15,674 nucleotides of DNA from JAKFWI01 sp031399165 (GCA_031399165.1 JANNOO010000031.1:1-15674); one strand, 5' to 3'; positions 6,996 to 15,270 are shown, numbered from the stretch's first letter. Notes: generated by a model from the sequence alone, not told the origin. Translations and numbers: made by a program.

Positions 6996-7712
6996 TCAGA
7001 ACGCCGTGCGCGCGGGCGCCAACGTCCCCGACGTCTCGGTCGGGAACGCGCGACGCTGAATCTCGCGGGCGCGCTCCTCACGCGCGATCCGCTCCAGGCG
7101 CTCGGTTTCAATCGCGCGCCCCTGCGCGATGAGAAGCGCGTGGATCTCGGCAAGCTGCGAGGCCTGAATGCCCAAGAGCTGGTTGCCGGCCTGGATGGCG
7201 CCGGTCTGACCTTCCGAAGCGCCGGAGGATTGCAGCGCCCGGTCGATGGCGCCTTGCGAGCGTGCGATCGAAGCCGCGGCGCGCGCTTCGGCCGCCATCG
7301 CGCGTTCAAGGCTGCGGCGGCTTTCCGCCATCCAGCGATCGGATTGACCGACAATGTCTTCAAGATCGAATTCTTCCCACGTCTCGGGATAGAGCGTGCG
7401 CAAATCGTCGCTCAATTGATCGACCTGGAATGCGAGGCCCTGCGCGGCCGAGAAAAGCTGCCGCGCTTCACCAATCGATTGAGACAGTTCAGGGCTGAGT
7501 TGGAGCGGGTTGGTGCGCAGCATTGCCGCCGCCTGCTCGATCTGGCGGATCTGATTGTTTATCTGTTCAAGCGCGCGCGCGGCCTGCAGCAGGTTCTGAG
7601 CAAGGTTTGTCGGATCGAACACGGTGATCGCTTGCGCGCGCGGCGCTGGCGTCAGAACGAGCGCCAGCGCGGCCACGCCCGCACAAACAATACGGAAGAG
7701 TCTTGCCCGCAT
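6996..7712 (-). CDS. trbJ: TrbJ, VirB5-like conjugal transfer protein
   Basis: TrbJ/VirB5 is an exported helical protein connected with pilus assembly and tip adhesion. The mature protein is almost entirely helical, with a coiled-coil-like stretch (residues 35-64, including NQIRQIEQAAAMLRTNPLQL). The N-terminal signal peptide (1-28) ends in AQA. Two ATGs lie six bases apart. The perfect AGGAGG (7719-7724 on this strand) abuts the first ATG (7718) with no spacing, but stands exactly 6 nt before the second (7712), so MRARLFRIV is chosen, giving 238 residues. The open frame reaches 7865, but that part is inside trbE and not TrbJ-like. Confidence 0.93.
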   Translation of the reverse strand: MRARLFRIVCAGVAALALVLTPAPRAQAITVFDPTNLAQNLLQAARALEQINNQIRQIEQAAAMLRTNPLQLSPELSQSIGEARQLFSAAQGLAFQVDQLSDDLRTLYPETWEEFDLEDIVGQSDRWMAESRRSLERAMAAEARAAASIARSQGAIDRALQSSGASEGQTGAIQAGNQLLGIQASQLAEIHALLIAQGRAIETERLERIAREERAREIQRRAFPTETSGTLAPARTAF

Positions 7713-7718
7713 ATCCAT

Positions 7719-7724
7719 CCTCCT
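7719..7724 (-). promoter_or_regulatory. Ribosome binding site that fixes the trbJ start
   Basis: A perfect AGGAGG on the minus strand overlaps the trbE TAG stop (7723-7725). It is adjacent to the ATG at 7718 and 6 nt from the ATG at 7712, so it favours the second ATG and suggests trbJ is reinitiated as ribosomes finish trbE. Confidence 0.7.
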
Positions 7725-10212
7725 ATTCCGCCGCCACAGCGACGCGCTTGCTGGTGATCGATGGCGTGTGTTCGCCTTTGAACCGGCGAATGGCGTCGGC
7801 CGCATCGCGCTGACCGCGCAGATCAAGCCATGCTTCGGCGAAGGCGCCCGCGCCTTGCTCGGCAAGCACGCGATCCATCAGCGTGTGATCCTCGGGACGG
7901 GACGCGCCGACGAACGCGAGCGCCGCGGGGCCGAGACCCAGTTCAAACAGCCGGCAGCCGTCGCGGCTGACGAGGTAATAGTCGCGCTTCGGTGTCGCGG
8001 AAGCGATGAGGTCGATCTGGCGGCCGTTCAGACCCAAGGCGGCGTAAAAGGCGCGCGAATGCGGCTCGCGCGCCCGGTCGTTCGGCAAGTAAATGCGCGT
8101 CGGGCACGCTTCGATGATCGTGGAGGCGATGGCCGAGTGCTCGACGTCCGCCAGTTCCTGGCTTGCGAACACGACGGCCACGTTGCGCTTCCGCAACGTC
8201 TTCAACCAATCCTGAATCTGGGCTGCGAAGAAGGCGTCCTTCAGGAAGAGCCAGGCCTCGTCGAGGACGAGCATGGTCGGGCGTCCGTCGAAGCGTTTCT
8301 CCAAGGCATGAAAAAGCGCACCGAGCACCGCGCCCGCCGCTTCGGGACGGCGCAGCACATCATCCATCTCGAATGCCTGCACGGCCCCATAGCCCAAGGT
8401 GGATCGATCATGGTCAATCAACCGCCCGTGCGCGCCTCCTTGCGTGAAGGGATGCAGCGCTGCGCGGACATCCTGGTTCTGCATCAGCGCCGCAAACAAG
8501 GTCAGCGTCCGGTCCTCCACCGGCCGGTCAGCGAGCAATTCAAGCACGCGCCACACTTCGGTGCGCACCTCCGGCGTCACGGTCACGTTGGCCGACGCGA
8601 TGAGGCCGACCAGCCAGTCCTGCGCCCAGGCGCGTTCGTCTGGCTCATTCACGCATTCGAGCGGCTGCAATCCAAGCGCATCGGCCTCGCCCAGATCGAA
8701 GAAGTCGCCGCCGAGGCCGAGTATGGTGGCGCGGCATGAGCGGCCCTTGTCGAACAGATAAATCTGCGCGCCGGCGGGATGACACGACGTGTAACGCAGC
8801 CATTGCGCCGCGAGCGTTGCGAGCAGCACCGATTTGCCGGCTCCGGTCGGACCCACGATCATGGTGTGACCGACATCGCCGACATGCAGATCAAGCCGGA
8901 ATGGCGTTGCACCATCCGTCGCCGTGAGCATGAGCGGCGGACCGTTCAGATGCGTATTGCGGTGCGGGCCGGCCCAGACCGCGCTGAGCGGAAGCAAATG
9001 CGCGAGACTGGGCGAAAGGAGGATCGGCCGGCGCGCGTCCGCATAGGCCTGTCCCGGCAGCGAGCCGAGCCAGGCCTCGACGGCGTTAACGGATTCCACC
9101 TGTGTGACGAAGCCCAGGCCATCGGCGATCTGTTGGATCTGGCGCACCGCATCGTCGGCCATGTCCTCGCTCGCATCGGCGACGGTGATGGTGAGCGTGG
9201 CATAGCCCGCGCTGACAGCATCGGCGCCGAGTTCCTGCAGCGCGGTGTCGGCGTCGACGGCTTGGTTGGCGGCGTCATTGTCGACCAGCAGCGCCTCCTC
9301 TCTGAAGAGCGCTTCGCGCAACAAGGTCAGAAGGCCTTTGCGCTTCGAGAACCAGCGCTTGCGGGTCTTCTCCAGTTCGCGGCGCGCCTCTTCCCTATCG
9401 AGCGGAATGAAGCGGCTCACCCAGCGATAGGAGATCGCCAGCCGATTGAGTGCATCAAGAAAGCCTGGCTCCGTCTCTGTTACGAAGCTGCGCACCGAGA
9501 TGACGCGCAAATGATGACGCCCAAGGCGCGGCGCGAGACCACCCACGAGCGGCGCGTCGGTCAAAATCGCATCGAGATGGAACGCCGTGTCGGGTTTGGC
9601 GACACGATGAGCCCGATCGGAAACGCAATCGTGCAGATAGGTCAGCGTCTCCTCGTCATCGAGCCAACGCGCTTCGGGCGCGAGCGTCTCCATCAGCCCC
9701 ACAATCTGATCGGTCTCGTTGGTGAAGCGGTCGAGATGCTGGCGATAATCGACAGACGACGCCGTCGCGGCCGCGCCATCCTGCGCGCCCTCGAACAGAA
9801 AGCTCTCCAGTTTGGTTTGACGCTCAGCCGGCGGAAGCCAGGTCAGCGTGAAGAAATAGGCGCTCTCGAAACGCGCCCCAGCCGCCTCGAACACGGCGCG
9901 GCGTTCTTCATCGATGAGCCACGACAAAGCGTCAGGCCAGATTGAGTCCGGATGGCCCGGCGCGGGCGACCGGCGTGCTTCTACATGAAGACACCAGCCC
10001 GAGCCCAATCGGCGGAATGCATTGTTGAGCCGCGCGGACGCGCCCATCAATTCGGATGGCGTCGAGGAATCGAGGTCGGGACCGCGAAACGCCATGGTGC
10101 GCTGGAAGGCGCCGTCCTTGTTCAGGACCACGCCCGGCGCGATGAGCGCAGCCCAGGGCAGGAAATCGCTGAGTTGCGTTCCGGTCTTCTTGTAGGGGCG
10201 CAGATCCATCAT
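7723..10212 (-). CDS. trbE: TrbE, VirB4-like conjugation ATPase
   Basis: TrbE/VirB4 is the large cytoplasmic-face ATPase that powers pilus assembly and substrate transport. From the ATG at 10212 (MMDLRPYKKTGTQLSDFLPW) it has 829 residues, the usual size. An N-terminal CagE/TrbE/VirB domain is followed by the ATPase domain with Walker A GPTGAGKS (454-461) and Walker B TMLVLDEAW (646-654, catalytic DE at 651-652). Downstream, VFASQELADVEHS (681-693) fits the conserved Gln motif of the family. The frame is open to 10329, but that extension overlaps trbD and is not TrbE-like. GTGAGGG lies about 10 nt before the chosen start. A second ATG at 10209 is equally possible. Confidence 0.96.
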   Translation of the reverse strand: MMDLRPYKKTGTQLSDFLPWAALIAPGVVLNKDGAFQRTMAFRGPDLDSSTPSELMGASARLNNAFRRLGSGWCLHVEARRSPAPGHPDSIWPDALSWLIDEERRAVFEAAGARFESAYFFTLTWLPPAERQTKLESFLFEGAQDGAAATASSVDYRQHLDRFTNETDQIVGLMETLAPEARWLDDEETLTYLHDCVSDRAHRVAKPDTAFHLDAILTDAPLVGGLAPRLGRHHLRVISVRSFVTETEPGFLDALNRLAISYRWVSRFIPLDREEARRELEKTRKRWFSKRKGLLTLLREALFREEALLVDNDAANQAVDADTALQELGADAVSAGYATLTITVADASEDMADDAVRQIQQIADGLGFVTQVESVNAVEAWLGSLPGQAYADARRPILLSPSLAHLLPLSAVWAGPHRNTHLNGPPLMLTATDGATPFRLDLHVGDVGHTMIVGPTGAGKSVLLATLAAQWLRYTSCHPAGAQIYLFDKGRSCRATILGLGGDFFDLGEADALGLQPLECVNEPDERAWAQDWLVGLIASANVTVTPEVRTEVWRVLELLADRPVEDRTLTLFAALMQNQDVRAALHPFTQGGAHGRLIDHDRSTLGYGAVQAFEMDDVLRRPEAAGAVLGALFHALEKRFDGRPTMLVLDEAWLFLKDAFFAAQIQDWLKTLRKRNVAVVFASQELADVEHSAIASTIIEACPTRIYLPNDRAREPHSRAFYAALGLNGRQIDLIASATPKRDYYLVSRDGCRLFELGLGPAALAFVGASRPEDHTLMDRVLAEQGAGAFAEAWLDLRGQRDAADAIRRFKGEHTPSITSKRVAVAAE

Positions 10213-10223
10213 GCGTCGCGCCC

Positions 10224-10499
10224 TCACGATCCGAAATAATGAGGCTTGGCCATGTGACGCGGCCAGGTGTCGAGAAACCAGGGATCGCGCGCAGCAGCCC
10301 AGGCGGCGGCGCCCTGCAGCACAGCCCATAGAGGAAACGCGATGAACGGCTGTTGCAGACCGAACCCGATCGCCGCGCCGACGGTCCCGTTGAGGATGGC
10401 GAAATTGCGCGGCACGCCGCCCATCAGGATCGGGCGCGTGAGCGAGGTCCTGAGCGGGATGCGATAGCCTTCAGGCTCTGAATCGACGGCGAGCGACAT
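10224..10499 (-). CDS. trbD: TrbD, VirB3-like conjugal transfer protein
   Basis: TrbD/VirB3 is a small inner-membrane protein that works with VirB4 in pilus assembly. The 91-residue product has the family layout: a short N-terminus with LTRPILMGGVPRNF (20-33), a hydrophobic hairpin (about 35-70) and a conserved C-terminal FLDTWPRHMAKPHYF (75-89). It starts 3 nt after the trbC stop and ends 11 nt before trbE. Confidence 0.93.
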   Translation of the reverse strand: MSLAVDSEPEGYRIPLRTSLTRPILMGGVPRNFAILNGTVGAAIGFGLQQPFIAFPLWAVLQGAAAWAAARDPWFLDTWPRHMAKPHYFGS

Positions 10500-10502
10500 G
10501 TC

Positions 10503-10817
10503 TCAGATCACCGCGCCGCCGGCGAAGCCGAAGAAGTCGAGAAAGAACGACACCGCCGCGAACATGATGGCGATGCCCAGTCCCACGAAGGCGAGCTTCC
10601 TGACCCCGCCGCCGCCTTCGGAAAAGATGATGGTGACGCCGGCGATAACGATCGCGATGACGGCAGCCGCGCGCGCGACAGGACCGGTGATGGAATCGAC
10701 GATCTGTTCGAGCGGCCCTTCCCAGGGCATGCCGGAACCGGCGGCATAGGCCGGCGCCGCCAATGCGAACAGTGCTGCGGCGATTGTAACGATGGGTGTG
10801 AAACGTGCTGACTTCAT
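10503..10817 (-). CDS. trbC: TrbC, VirB2-like pilin precursor
   Basis: TrbC is the major pilin. The 104-residue precursor has a Sec-type signal peptide (1-25, cleavage expected around AYA/A). Two hydrophobic helices (about 50-65 and 75-95) are joined by a short Gly-rich loop (SEGGGGVRK), the classic VirB2/TrbC hairpin. MPWEGPLEQIVDSITGPVARA (from residue 30) is typical of these pilins. In RP4 the pilin is cyclised by the TraF protease; no TraF gene is in this window. The ATG overlaps the trbB stop (ATGA) and is preceded by an excellent purine-rich ribosome binding site (GAGGAGAGGGAG), which fits the high pilin demand. Confidence 0.94.
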   Translation of the reverse strand: MKSARFTPIVTIAAALFALAAPAYAAGSGMPWEGPLEQIVDSITGPVARAAAVIAIVIAGVTIIFSEGGGGVRKLAFVGLGIAIMFAAVSFFLDFFGFAGGAVI

Positions 10818-11755
10818 GCTCCCTCTCCTCGGATGTCGTCCGCCTCCAGAATTTCGGTGATGACGCGCCCGCCTTCACGGCGGGCGATGAAGACGATGAT
10901 GTCGACGGCGCTGGCGATGAGGCGCTTCGGCGGCGTGGCGCGCGCCTCCATGCAAAGGTCTTCGAGACGCATCAAAGCATCGGCCGCGGAATTGGCGTGC
11001 AGCGTCAGGAGGCCGCCCGGATGGCCGGTGTTCCAGGCCTTGAGCACTTCAAGGGCTGCGCCATCGCGCACTTCGCCGACGACGATGCGGTCGGGGCGCA
11101 GCCGCAGAGTCATTTGCACCAGATCCCGCATACTGATCGACGGATCGGTGCGCTTGGTGAGCAGCTGCACCGCATTAGGGCTTCCACATTGCAGTTCCGC
11201 GGTGTCTTCGAGAATGACGACGCGGGAATTCAGAAACGGCGCTTCCGCCAAAAGCGCATTCAAGAGCGTCGTCTTGCCCGAACCCGTGCCGCCCGCGACG
11301 ATGATGTTGCGCTTGGCGGCAACCGCGGCGGCCAGAATTCCGGCCTGAGCGGGCGTCGCGATGCCGCCCTCGACATAGTCGGCGAGCGTGTAGACGGCGT
11401 TCGGACGCTTGCGGATCGCAAGCACCGGCGCATCCACCAGCGGCGGCAATAGCGCCTGCACGCGCGCGGCGCTGTCCGGCAGGATCGTCTGCAAGGATGG
11501 GCGCGCCTCGCCGACGATCTCGCCCGCCTCATGCGCCAGGAGACGGATCGCGGCTTCACGGTCCTGCGGCGAAAGCACATGCGGCGTTGCGATCAGACCA
11601 GCGCCGATCCGGTCGAGCCAGAGACGACCATCCGCATTGATGAGTGCTTCCACCACGTCCGGCGCGTCGAGCGCCTCCGCGATCGCGGGTCCGAGCGCAC
11701 GCGCAAGCGCCGATCGCCGGCGCGCGGCCACAAGCGGGATGGCGCCGGCGTTCAC
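10814..11755 (-). CDS. trbB: TrbB, VirB11-like secretion ATPase
   Basis: TrbB is the hexameric VirB11-type traffic ATPase at the inner face of the membrane. Of 313 residues, the N-terminal domain covers about 1-120 and the ATPase domain follows. The motifs are Walker A GGTGSGKT (155-162), Asp box ILEDTAE (181-187), Walker B-type RIVVGEVRDG (223-232) and His box GHPGGLLTLHANS (244-256). All four are intact. The start is a GTG at 11755 that overlaps the stop of the copG-like gene (GTGA), and the stop overlaps trbC (ATGA). Confidence 0.96.
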   Translation of the reverse strand: MNAGAIPLVAARRRSALARALGPAIAEALDAPDVVEALINADGRLWLDRIGAGLIATPHVLSPQDREAAIRLLAHEAGEIVGEARPSLQTILPDSAARVQALLPPLVDAPVLAIRKRPNAVYTLADYVEGGIATPAQAGILAAAVAAKRNIIVAGGTGSGKTTLLNALLAEAPFLNSRVVILEDTAELQCGSPNAVQLLTKRTDPSISMRDLVQMTLRLRPDRIVVGEVRDGAALEVLKAWNTGHPGGLLTLHANSAADALMRLEDLCMEARATPPKRLIASAVDIIVFIARREGGRVITEILEADDIRGEGA

Positions 11756-12204
11756 GCCCTCGCCTCCTCAGTATGATCCACGACGGCGCCCGCTTGCGCG
11801 GACTCGAGCGAGAACGCCGCACCAAGAGACTTTCCAGGCGTCAGCGCCTGCGCCACGAAATCGAGAAAGCGTTCGAAGCGCGCCTCAGCGCTAGCAGCAG
11901 CGTCTTCTTCAAGATGCTCGTCGATCGGCGGATTGTGCTCCAGCCAGACGCGCACAAAGAGCAGCACGATCTCTTTGAGGATAAGACCTTCGCCAATCAC
12001 TTTCTCAAGCCGCGCATCGACGCGGGAAAGTTGGCGCCGCGCGCTTTCCTCGATGACGGCGTTGGTGGCTTCGCCGCGTTCGAGCCGGGCTTTGAGCGCC
12101 TCAAGCACGATGCTCGATTCCGAGCGATGCTGATCGCGGGCAACCTTCCGCACCTTGGCGTCGAGATTGGGCGGCAGATAGACGGTGAGCTTGCGCGCAG
12201 CCAT
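11752..12204 (-). CDS. CopG-like ribbon-helix-helix protein between traG and trbB
   Basis: A 150-residue protein. Residues 4-45 (KLTVYLPPNLDAKVRKVARD, then SESSIVLEALKARLERG) are a ribbon-helix-helix DNA-binding domain: a short beta strand followed by two helices, as in CopG/MetJ/Arc. The rest is helical with one strongly hydrophobic stretch (about 73-87, LILKEIVLLFVRVWL) and an acidic tail. Such a gene between traG and trbB recurs in alphaproteobacterial trb modules. It may autoregulate the operon or bind near oriT, but no function can be shown here. It starts 3 nt after traG and overlaps trbB by 4 bp, so it is part of the operon. Confidence 0.88.
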   Translation of the reverse strand: MAARKLTVYLPPNLDAKVRKVARDQHRSESSIVLEALKARLERGEATNAVIEESARRQLSRVDARLEKVIGEGLILKEIVLLFVRVWLEHNPPIDEHLEEDAAASAEARFERFLDFVAQALTPGKSLGAAFSLESAQAGAVVDHTEEARA

Positions 12205-12207
12205 TGC

Positions 12208-14211
12208 TCAAATCCCCTTGGCCTGACGCCGGCGCCGCGGCGCTTCGACAGGAGGCGCCTGCGCCGCTGCAGGCGATGGCGCCATGACACTGGCCGGATG
12301 CGGCAAGGCCGCTCCGTCTGCGTCGCGGAAGCCGGCCATGGCTGCATCAGAGATTTTGGTTGGCCGCGTCGCCGCCTGCGCGAAGAGATCGGGCTGATCG
12401 GCGAGCGGGCGAGACATGGCGGACTTCGCCTTCGGTGACTTCGCCGCCTGCGGAATGACGCCCAGCGGACGCACCTGCGCCCAATCATGTGTTGTCGTCA
12501 GCGTTGGACGGATCCCCGAGGCAGGACGAAGCCGCTCAACAAAGACGGGCTCCTGATCGAACTTGAGCTTCTTGGCGCGGATGGGTTTGGCGCCGGCGAC
12601 AAAGATGAGTTCTTCATCGCGGGGCATTGCGCGGACATCGGCGGGCAGAAGAAGCGGACGGCGCTCCTCGCGGATTGTGGTCGAGCCCTTGCGCCAACCG
12701 AGGATCGATCTCGGACGCGTATGCGTCTCGCTTTCACGCAATTCCCAGACTTCGCCCGCCATCTCGGCGATGCGCTTGGCGGTGTCGTTGTCGGCGGCGG
12801 AAAACGCCGTGACGACATGGACGTTGTCCAGGATGACGTTCTCACGGCCATAAGCCTTGGTCAGATGGTTGAGGCTCTGCGTGACCAGGAATGCCTTCAA
12901 CCCATAACCGGCCATCGCACCCATCATGGTCTCGAAGAAGGGCATGCGGCCGAGCATGGGGAATTCGTCGAGCACGAGGATCAGACGATGGCGCTTCGGC
13001 CGCCCCTGCGCGTCCCTCTCCTGATGCTCCATCAGCGCGCGGGCGAATTGGTTGATGACAAGACGCAGGAAAGGCATGAGCCGCAGCGCATCCGACGGCG
13101 GCGGCTGCAGATAGAGCGTGACCGGCTTCGGCCCACACATCAAATCACCGATGCGGAAGTCCGACGTCGCCGTGTTGCGTGCAACGATTTCATCGGCGAA
13201 CAGGCCGAAGAAACTTTCGGCCGTCGCCTTCACGCCGCTCTGCAGACGCTCCTCGCCGGCGAGGAAAGATTCCGCCGCGTGCAACACTTCGGGATGCACT
13301 TCCGGCTGGTTGTTCGCCGGATTCAGCCGATGCAGCGTCGACTTCATTATTTGCGCGGTCGCGTCCAGGTCACGCAGCTTCTCGCGCACCACCGCCAGCG
13401 TCTTGCGTTCCGGCGGCTCGGCATAGAGCACGTGCAGGATGACGCCGACCAAGATGGTCTTCGCCGAACGGTCCCAGAAATCCTGATGGCGGCCATCGCC
13501 TTGCGGATCGACGAGGATCTCCACGATGTTCTGAACGTCACGGACTTCGTTGGGTCCCTTGCGCACTTCGTGCAGCGGATTGAACGAGGCCGAATCCAAC
13601 CGTGTGGGCGCGAGGCGTAAGACCGGACCCAGGCTCTCGCGAAAGCCGGCCGTACCTGGAAAGCGATGGCGCGCATCGCCATCGGCGAGTTCGCCTTTGA
13701 CATCGAGCACCAGCGCCGAATGCGGCCAGGCCAGAAGCGTGGGCACCACCTGGCCTCTGCCTTTTCCGGAACGCGAGGCGCCGATCAGGAGCTGATGCTC
13801 CGGCCCGTCGAAGCAAAGAACGTCGCAGCCGAACTTGCCGAGCACCGCGCCAGTATCGGCAAAGAGTCCCGCGGCCTTCGCATCGTCCGCCCCGCCCCAC
13901 GCCTTCGCGCCGAACGGTTTGACGCTGAGCTTGCCGCGAGCGGCGACAGCAACCGGCAAGAGCGCGAGCACGAAAGCGCCAAACACGATGAGACGCGCCA
14001 CCGAGAAGGGTCTCGGAAACGCGTCCGCATATGCGCTGGTCCAGGCGAAAATCGCCCACGGCGCATAGATTGGCTCATCGCCGAGTGTCACAAGCGGCGT
14101 GCCGAGCGCACGCTGATGGGAGAACACATCGGCAATGAAGGCGGTGGCGAGCCAAAGCCCGGTGAGCGCGATCAGCGCCGAACCCAGCAATGCGATTCCC
14201 GCCCGCTGCAT
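12208..14211 (-). CDS. traG: TraG, VirD4-like type IV coupling protein
   Basis: TraG links the relaxase-DNA complex to the mating channel and pumps the DNA strand. The 667 residues show two N-terminal transmembrane helices (about 8-27 and 73-92). The cytoplasmic ATPase has Walker A-type GASRSGKG (144-151) followed by LVLDVKGE (167-174), and Walker B LILVLDEFPMLG (410-421). The conserved LLPADVRAMPRDEELIFVAG lies at 521-540. The Pro/Ala-rich basic C-terminal tail (about 590-667) is variable in the family and may contact the relaxase. This is the first gene of the minus-strand operon; upstream is 341 bp of non-coding DNA with many dyads. The relaxase that it should serve is not in the window. 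Confidence 0.95.
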   Translation of the reverse strand: MQRAGIALLGSALIALTGLWLATAFIADVFSHQRALGTPLVTLGDEPIYAPWAIFAWTSAYADAFPRPFSVARLIVFGAFVLALLPVAVAARGKLSVKPFGAKAWGGADDAKAAGLFADTGAVLGKFGCDVLCFDGPEHQLLIGASRSGKGRGQVVPTLLAWPHSALVLDVKGELADGDARHRFPGTAGFRESLGPVLRLAPTRLDSASFNPLHEVRKGPNEVRDVQNIVEILVDPQGDGRHQDFWDRSAKTILVGVILHVLYAEPPERKTLAVVREKLRDLDATAQIMKSTLHRLNPANNQPEVHPEVLHAAESFLAGEERLQSGVKATAESFFGLFADEIVARNTATSDFRIGDLMCGPKPVTLYLQPPPSDALRLMPFLRLVINQFARALMEHQERDAQGRPKRHRLILVLDEFPMLGRMPFFETMMGAMAGYGLKAFLVTQSLNHLTKAYGRENVILDNVHVVTAFSAADNDTAKRIAEMAGEVWELRESETHTRPRSILGWRKGSTTIREERRPLLLPADVRAMPRDEELIFVAGAKPIRAKKLKFDQEPVFVERLRPASGIRPTLTTTHDWAQVRPLGVIPQAAKSPKAKSAMSRPLADQPDLFAQAATRPTKISDAAMAGFRDADGAALPHPASVMAPSPAAAQAPPVEAPRRRRQAKGI

Positions 14212-14286
14212 GAGCGAATGGCCTCGACCAACAGCGCAGGCCTATCCCGCGCCTGTCGATAAAAGGTCACGCTGACCTCGCCGCGT

Positions 14287-14422
14287 CGTGAATCCGATGC
14301 GCGCATTGCGTGCATACCGCTAAAGTCGTGACGACGCGCCGGGCGTGCAGCCACTTCACTAACAGGCCGTCAGATCCGCATTGAATGCGTATCAAGACGT
14401 GCGGGCGCGCATCGGATTCACG
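14287..14422. repeat. 18-bp perfect inverted repeat with a 100-bp spacer
   Basis: CGTGAATCCGATGCGCGC at 14287-14304 is the exact reverse complement of 14405-14422. An 18-bp perfect match of this spacing is not expected by chance in 340 bp. The left arm contains the palindrome ATGCGCGCAT (14297-14306). No obvious target-site duplication flanks the pair, so a miniature transposon is not proven. A regulatory or oriT role is as likely. Confidence 0.75.
14373..14393. promoter_or_regulatory. Candidate operator dyad
   Basis: A 21-bp dyad with the odd base at its centre, core CGCATT-G-AATGCG, and outer GAT/ATC arms; nine of ten positions pair. It lies between the arms of the larger inverted repeat, upstream of traG, and has the size of a dimeric HTH or RHH protein site. 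The copG-like and lrp gene products are possible binders. Confidence 0.4.
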
Positions 14423-14552
14423 CTCTGCGGCGTCTCGGCGCAGCAGTAAATGCACGGTGTCCAAACGGCGGAATTAGCGTGTGTGGTGAGTTGCACAAAC
14501 ACACGCGCCGATCTTGCGCGCGATCGAGGAGCGCGAACGGCTTTCGTGCGCC

Positions 14553-15077
14553 CTAACTTTGTTCGCGTAAAGAGAGCAAGGGATGCGGGCTCTTCTCCTT
14601 CGCCGTGCGCAATCCCGGCAGGATGTCGACCGACTTGATAACCATGCCCTCGGGATCAAGCCGCGCACGCAACGCGTCCCATGCTGATACCGATGGCAAT
14701 GCCGCCTTCAAGAGATAGTCGAAGCGACCGGCGATGTGGTGGGCCTCGATCACTTCGGCCGCCGCGTGCAACGCCGCTTCAAAATCATCGCGCCGCTTTT
14801 GCGCGCGATTGCGCAATTTGACTTTCACCCAGAGCAGCGACCAGGACGCGAACATGGCCTCTTCCGCCACTGCGGCATAGCCTTTGATCGCGCCGCCCTC
14901 CTCCAACCGGCGCATGCGTTTGAGACAGCCGCTCGGGGAAAGGCCCAGCTCCCGCGCCAGCGCCTGGTTCTGAATGCGCGCGTTCTCATGCAGGCGGCGG
15001 AGAAGCTCAAGGTCGACAGGATCAAGGCGCGCGCCATTGGGCGCAAACAGCGGCGGCGGGTGCGTCCGCCGCCCCAT
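14553..15077 (-). CDS. Lrp/AsnC-family transcriptional regulator
   Basis: The 174-residue protein has an N-terminal winged helix (about 19-66, LDPVDLELLRRLHENARIQN, then ALARELGLSPSGCLKRMRRLEE) and a C-terminal RAM-type ligand-binding domain (about 78-155, containing IAGRFDYLLKAALPSVSAWDAL). Lrp/AsnC proteins are octameric or dimeric regulators responding to amino acids or related small molecules. It ends 341 bp before the traG start on the same strand and is divergent from the parB-like gene, so it could regulate either. The start may be the ATG at 15077 or the GTG at 15080; AGGGG stands 7 nt before the GTG and 10 nt before the ATG. A roughly 18-residue extension precedes the HTH. No effector can be inferred. 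Confidence 0.9.
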   Translation of the reverse strand: MGRRTHPPPLFAPNGARLDPVDLELLRRLHENARIQNQALARELGLSPSGCLKRMRRLEEGGAIKGYAAVAEEAMFASWSLLWVKVKLRNRAQKRRDDFEAALHAAAEVIEAHHIAGRFDYLLKAALPSVSAWDALRARLDPEGMVIKSVDILPGLRTAKEKSPHPLLSLREQS

Positions 15078-15270
15078 CACGCTTTAGCCCCTGTCGAACT
15101 CCGGCAAAGCGAGCGCGCCGCCGCCATACCCCATATCCCCACTTCGTCCCGGCGCTGTGACCAGACGCCCTCAGAGTCGCCCACTTTGGGTTGAGTCCCT
15201 CGCGAATTCCAGCACCGAGGTCGGCCCCGCGCACCATGCCGAGCTCGCGCGCCGCGACCCTCACATGTCG

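Larger units (their letters stand above)
14212..14552. promoter_or_regulatory. Non-coding region upstream of traG, rich in dyads
   Basis: 341 bp lie between the traG start and the lrp stop. By position this must contain the promoter of the conjugation operon and may hold oriT. Several dyads are present: AGGTCA-CGC-TGACCT at 14264-14278; an 18-bp perfect inverted repeat at 14287-14304 and 14405-14422; GTCGT-G-ACGAC at 14325-14335; a dyad centred on CGCATTGAATGCG (14373-14393, one mismatch); and GCGTGTGT/ACACACGC at 14477-14484 and 14499-14506. On the minus strand TTTTATC directly follows the first dyad and is a possible -10, about 47 nt before the traG ATG, but I see no convincing -35. Confidence 0.5.

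Noticed and set aside
6980..7363. N-terminal extension of the trbL frame
   Set aside because: It lies wholly over trbJ, is Arg/Ser-rich without TrbL similarity, and the ATG at 6979 gives the standard TrbL start and length.
7624..8739. Plus-strand open frame across the trbJ/trbE junction
   Set aside because: It is antisense to two well-supported genes and has no domain signature.
10213..10329. N-terminal extension of the trbE frame
   Set aside because: It overlaps trbD and is unlike TrbE; MMDLRPYKK at 10212 gives the expected start.
12487..13620. Long plus-strand open frame (377 codons) inside traG
   Set aside because: It is antisense to an intact TraG with all motifs and has no recognisable domain; a codon-bias shadow.
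14618..14625. CATCCTGC on the minus strand, matching the IncP/VirD2-type nick core
   Set aside because: It lies inside the lrp coding sequence (codons for DILPG). A match to YATCCTGY is expected about twice by chance on both strands of a window this size, and no flanking IncP-like repeat supports it.
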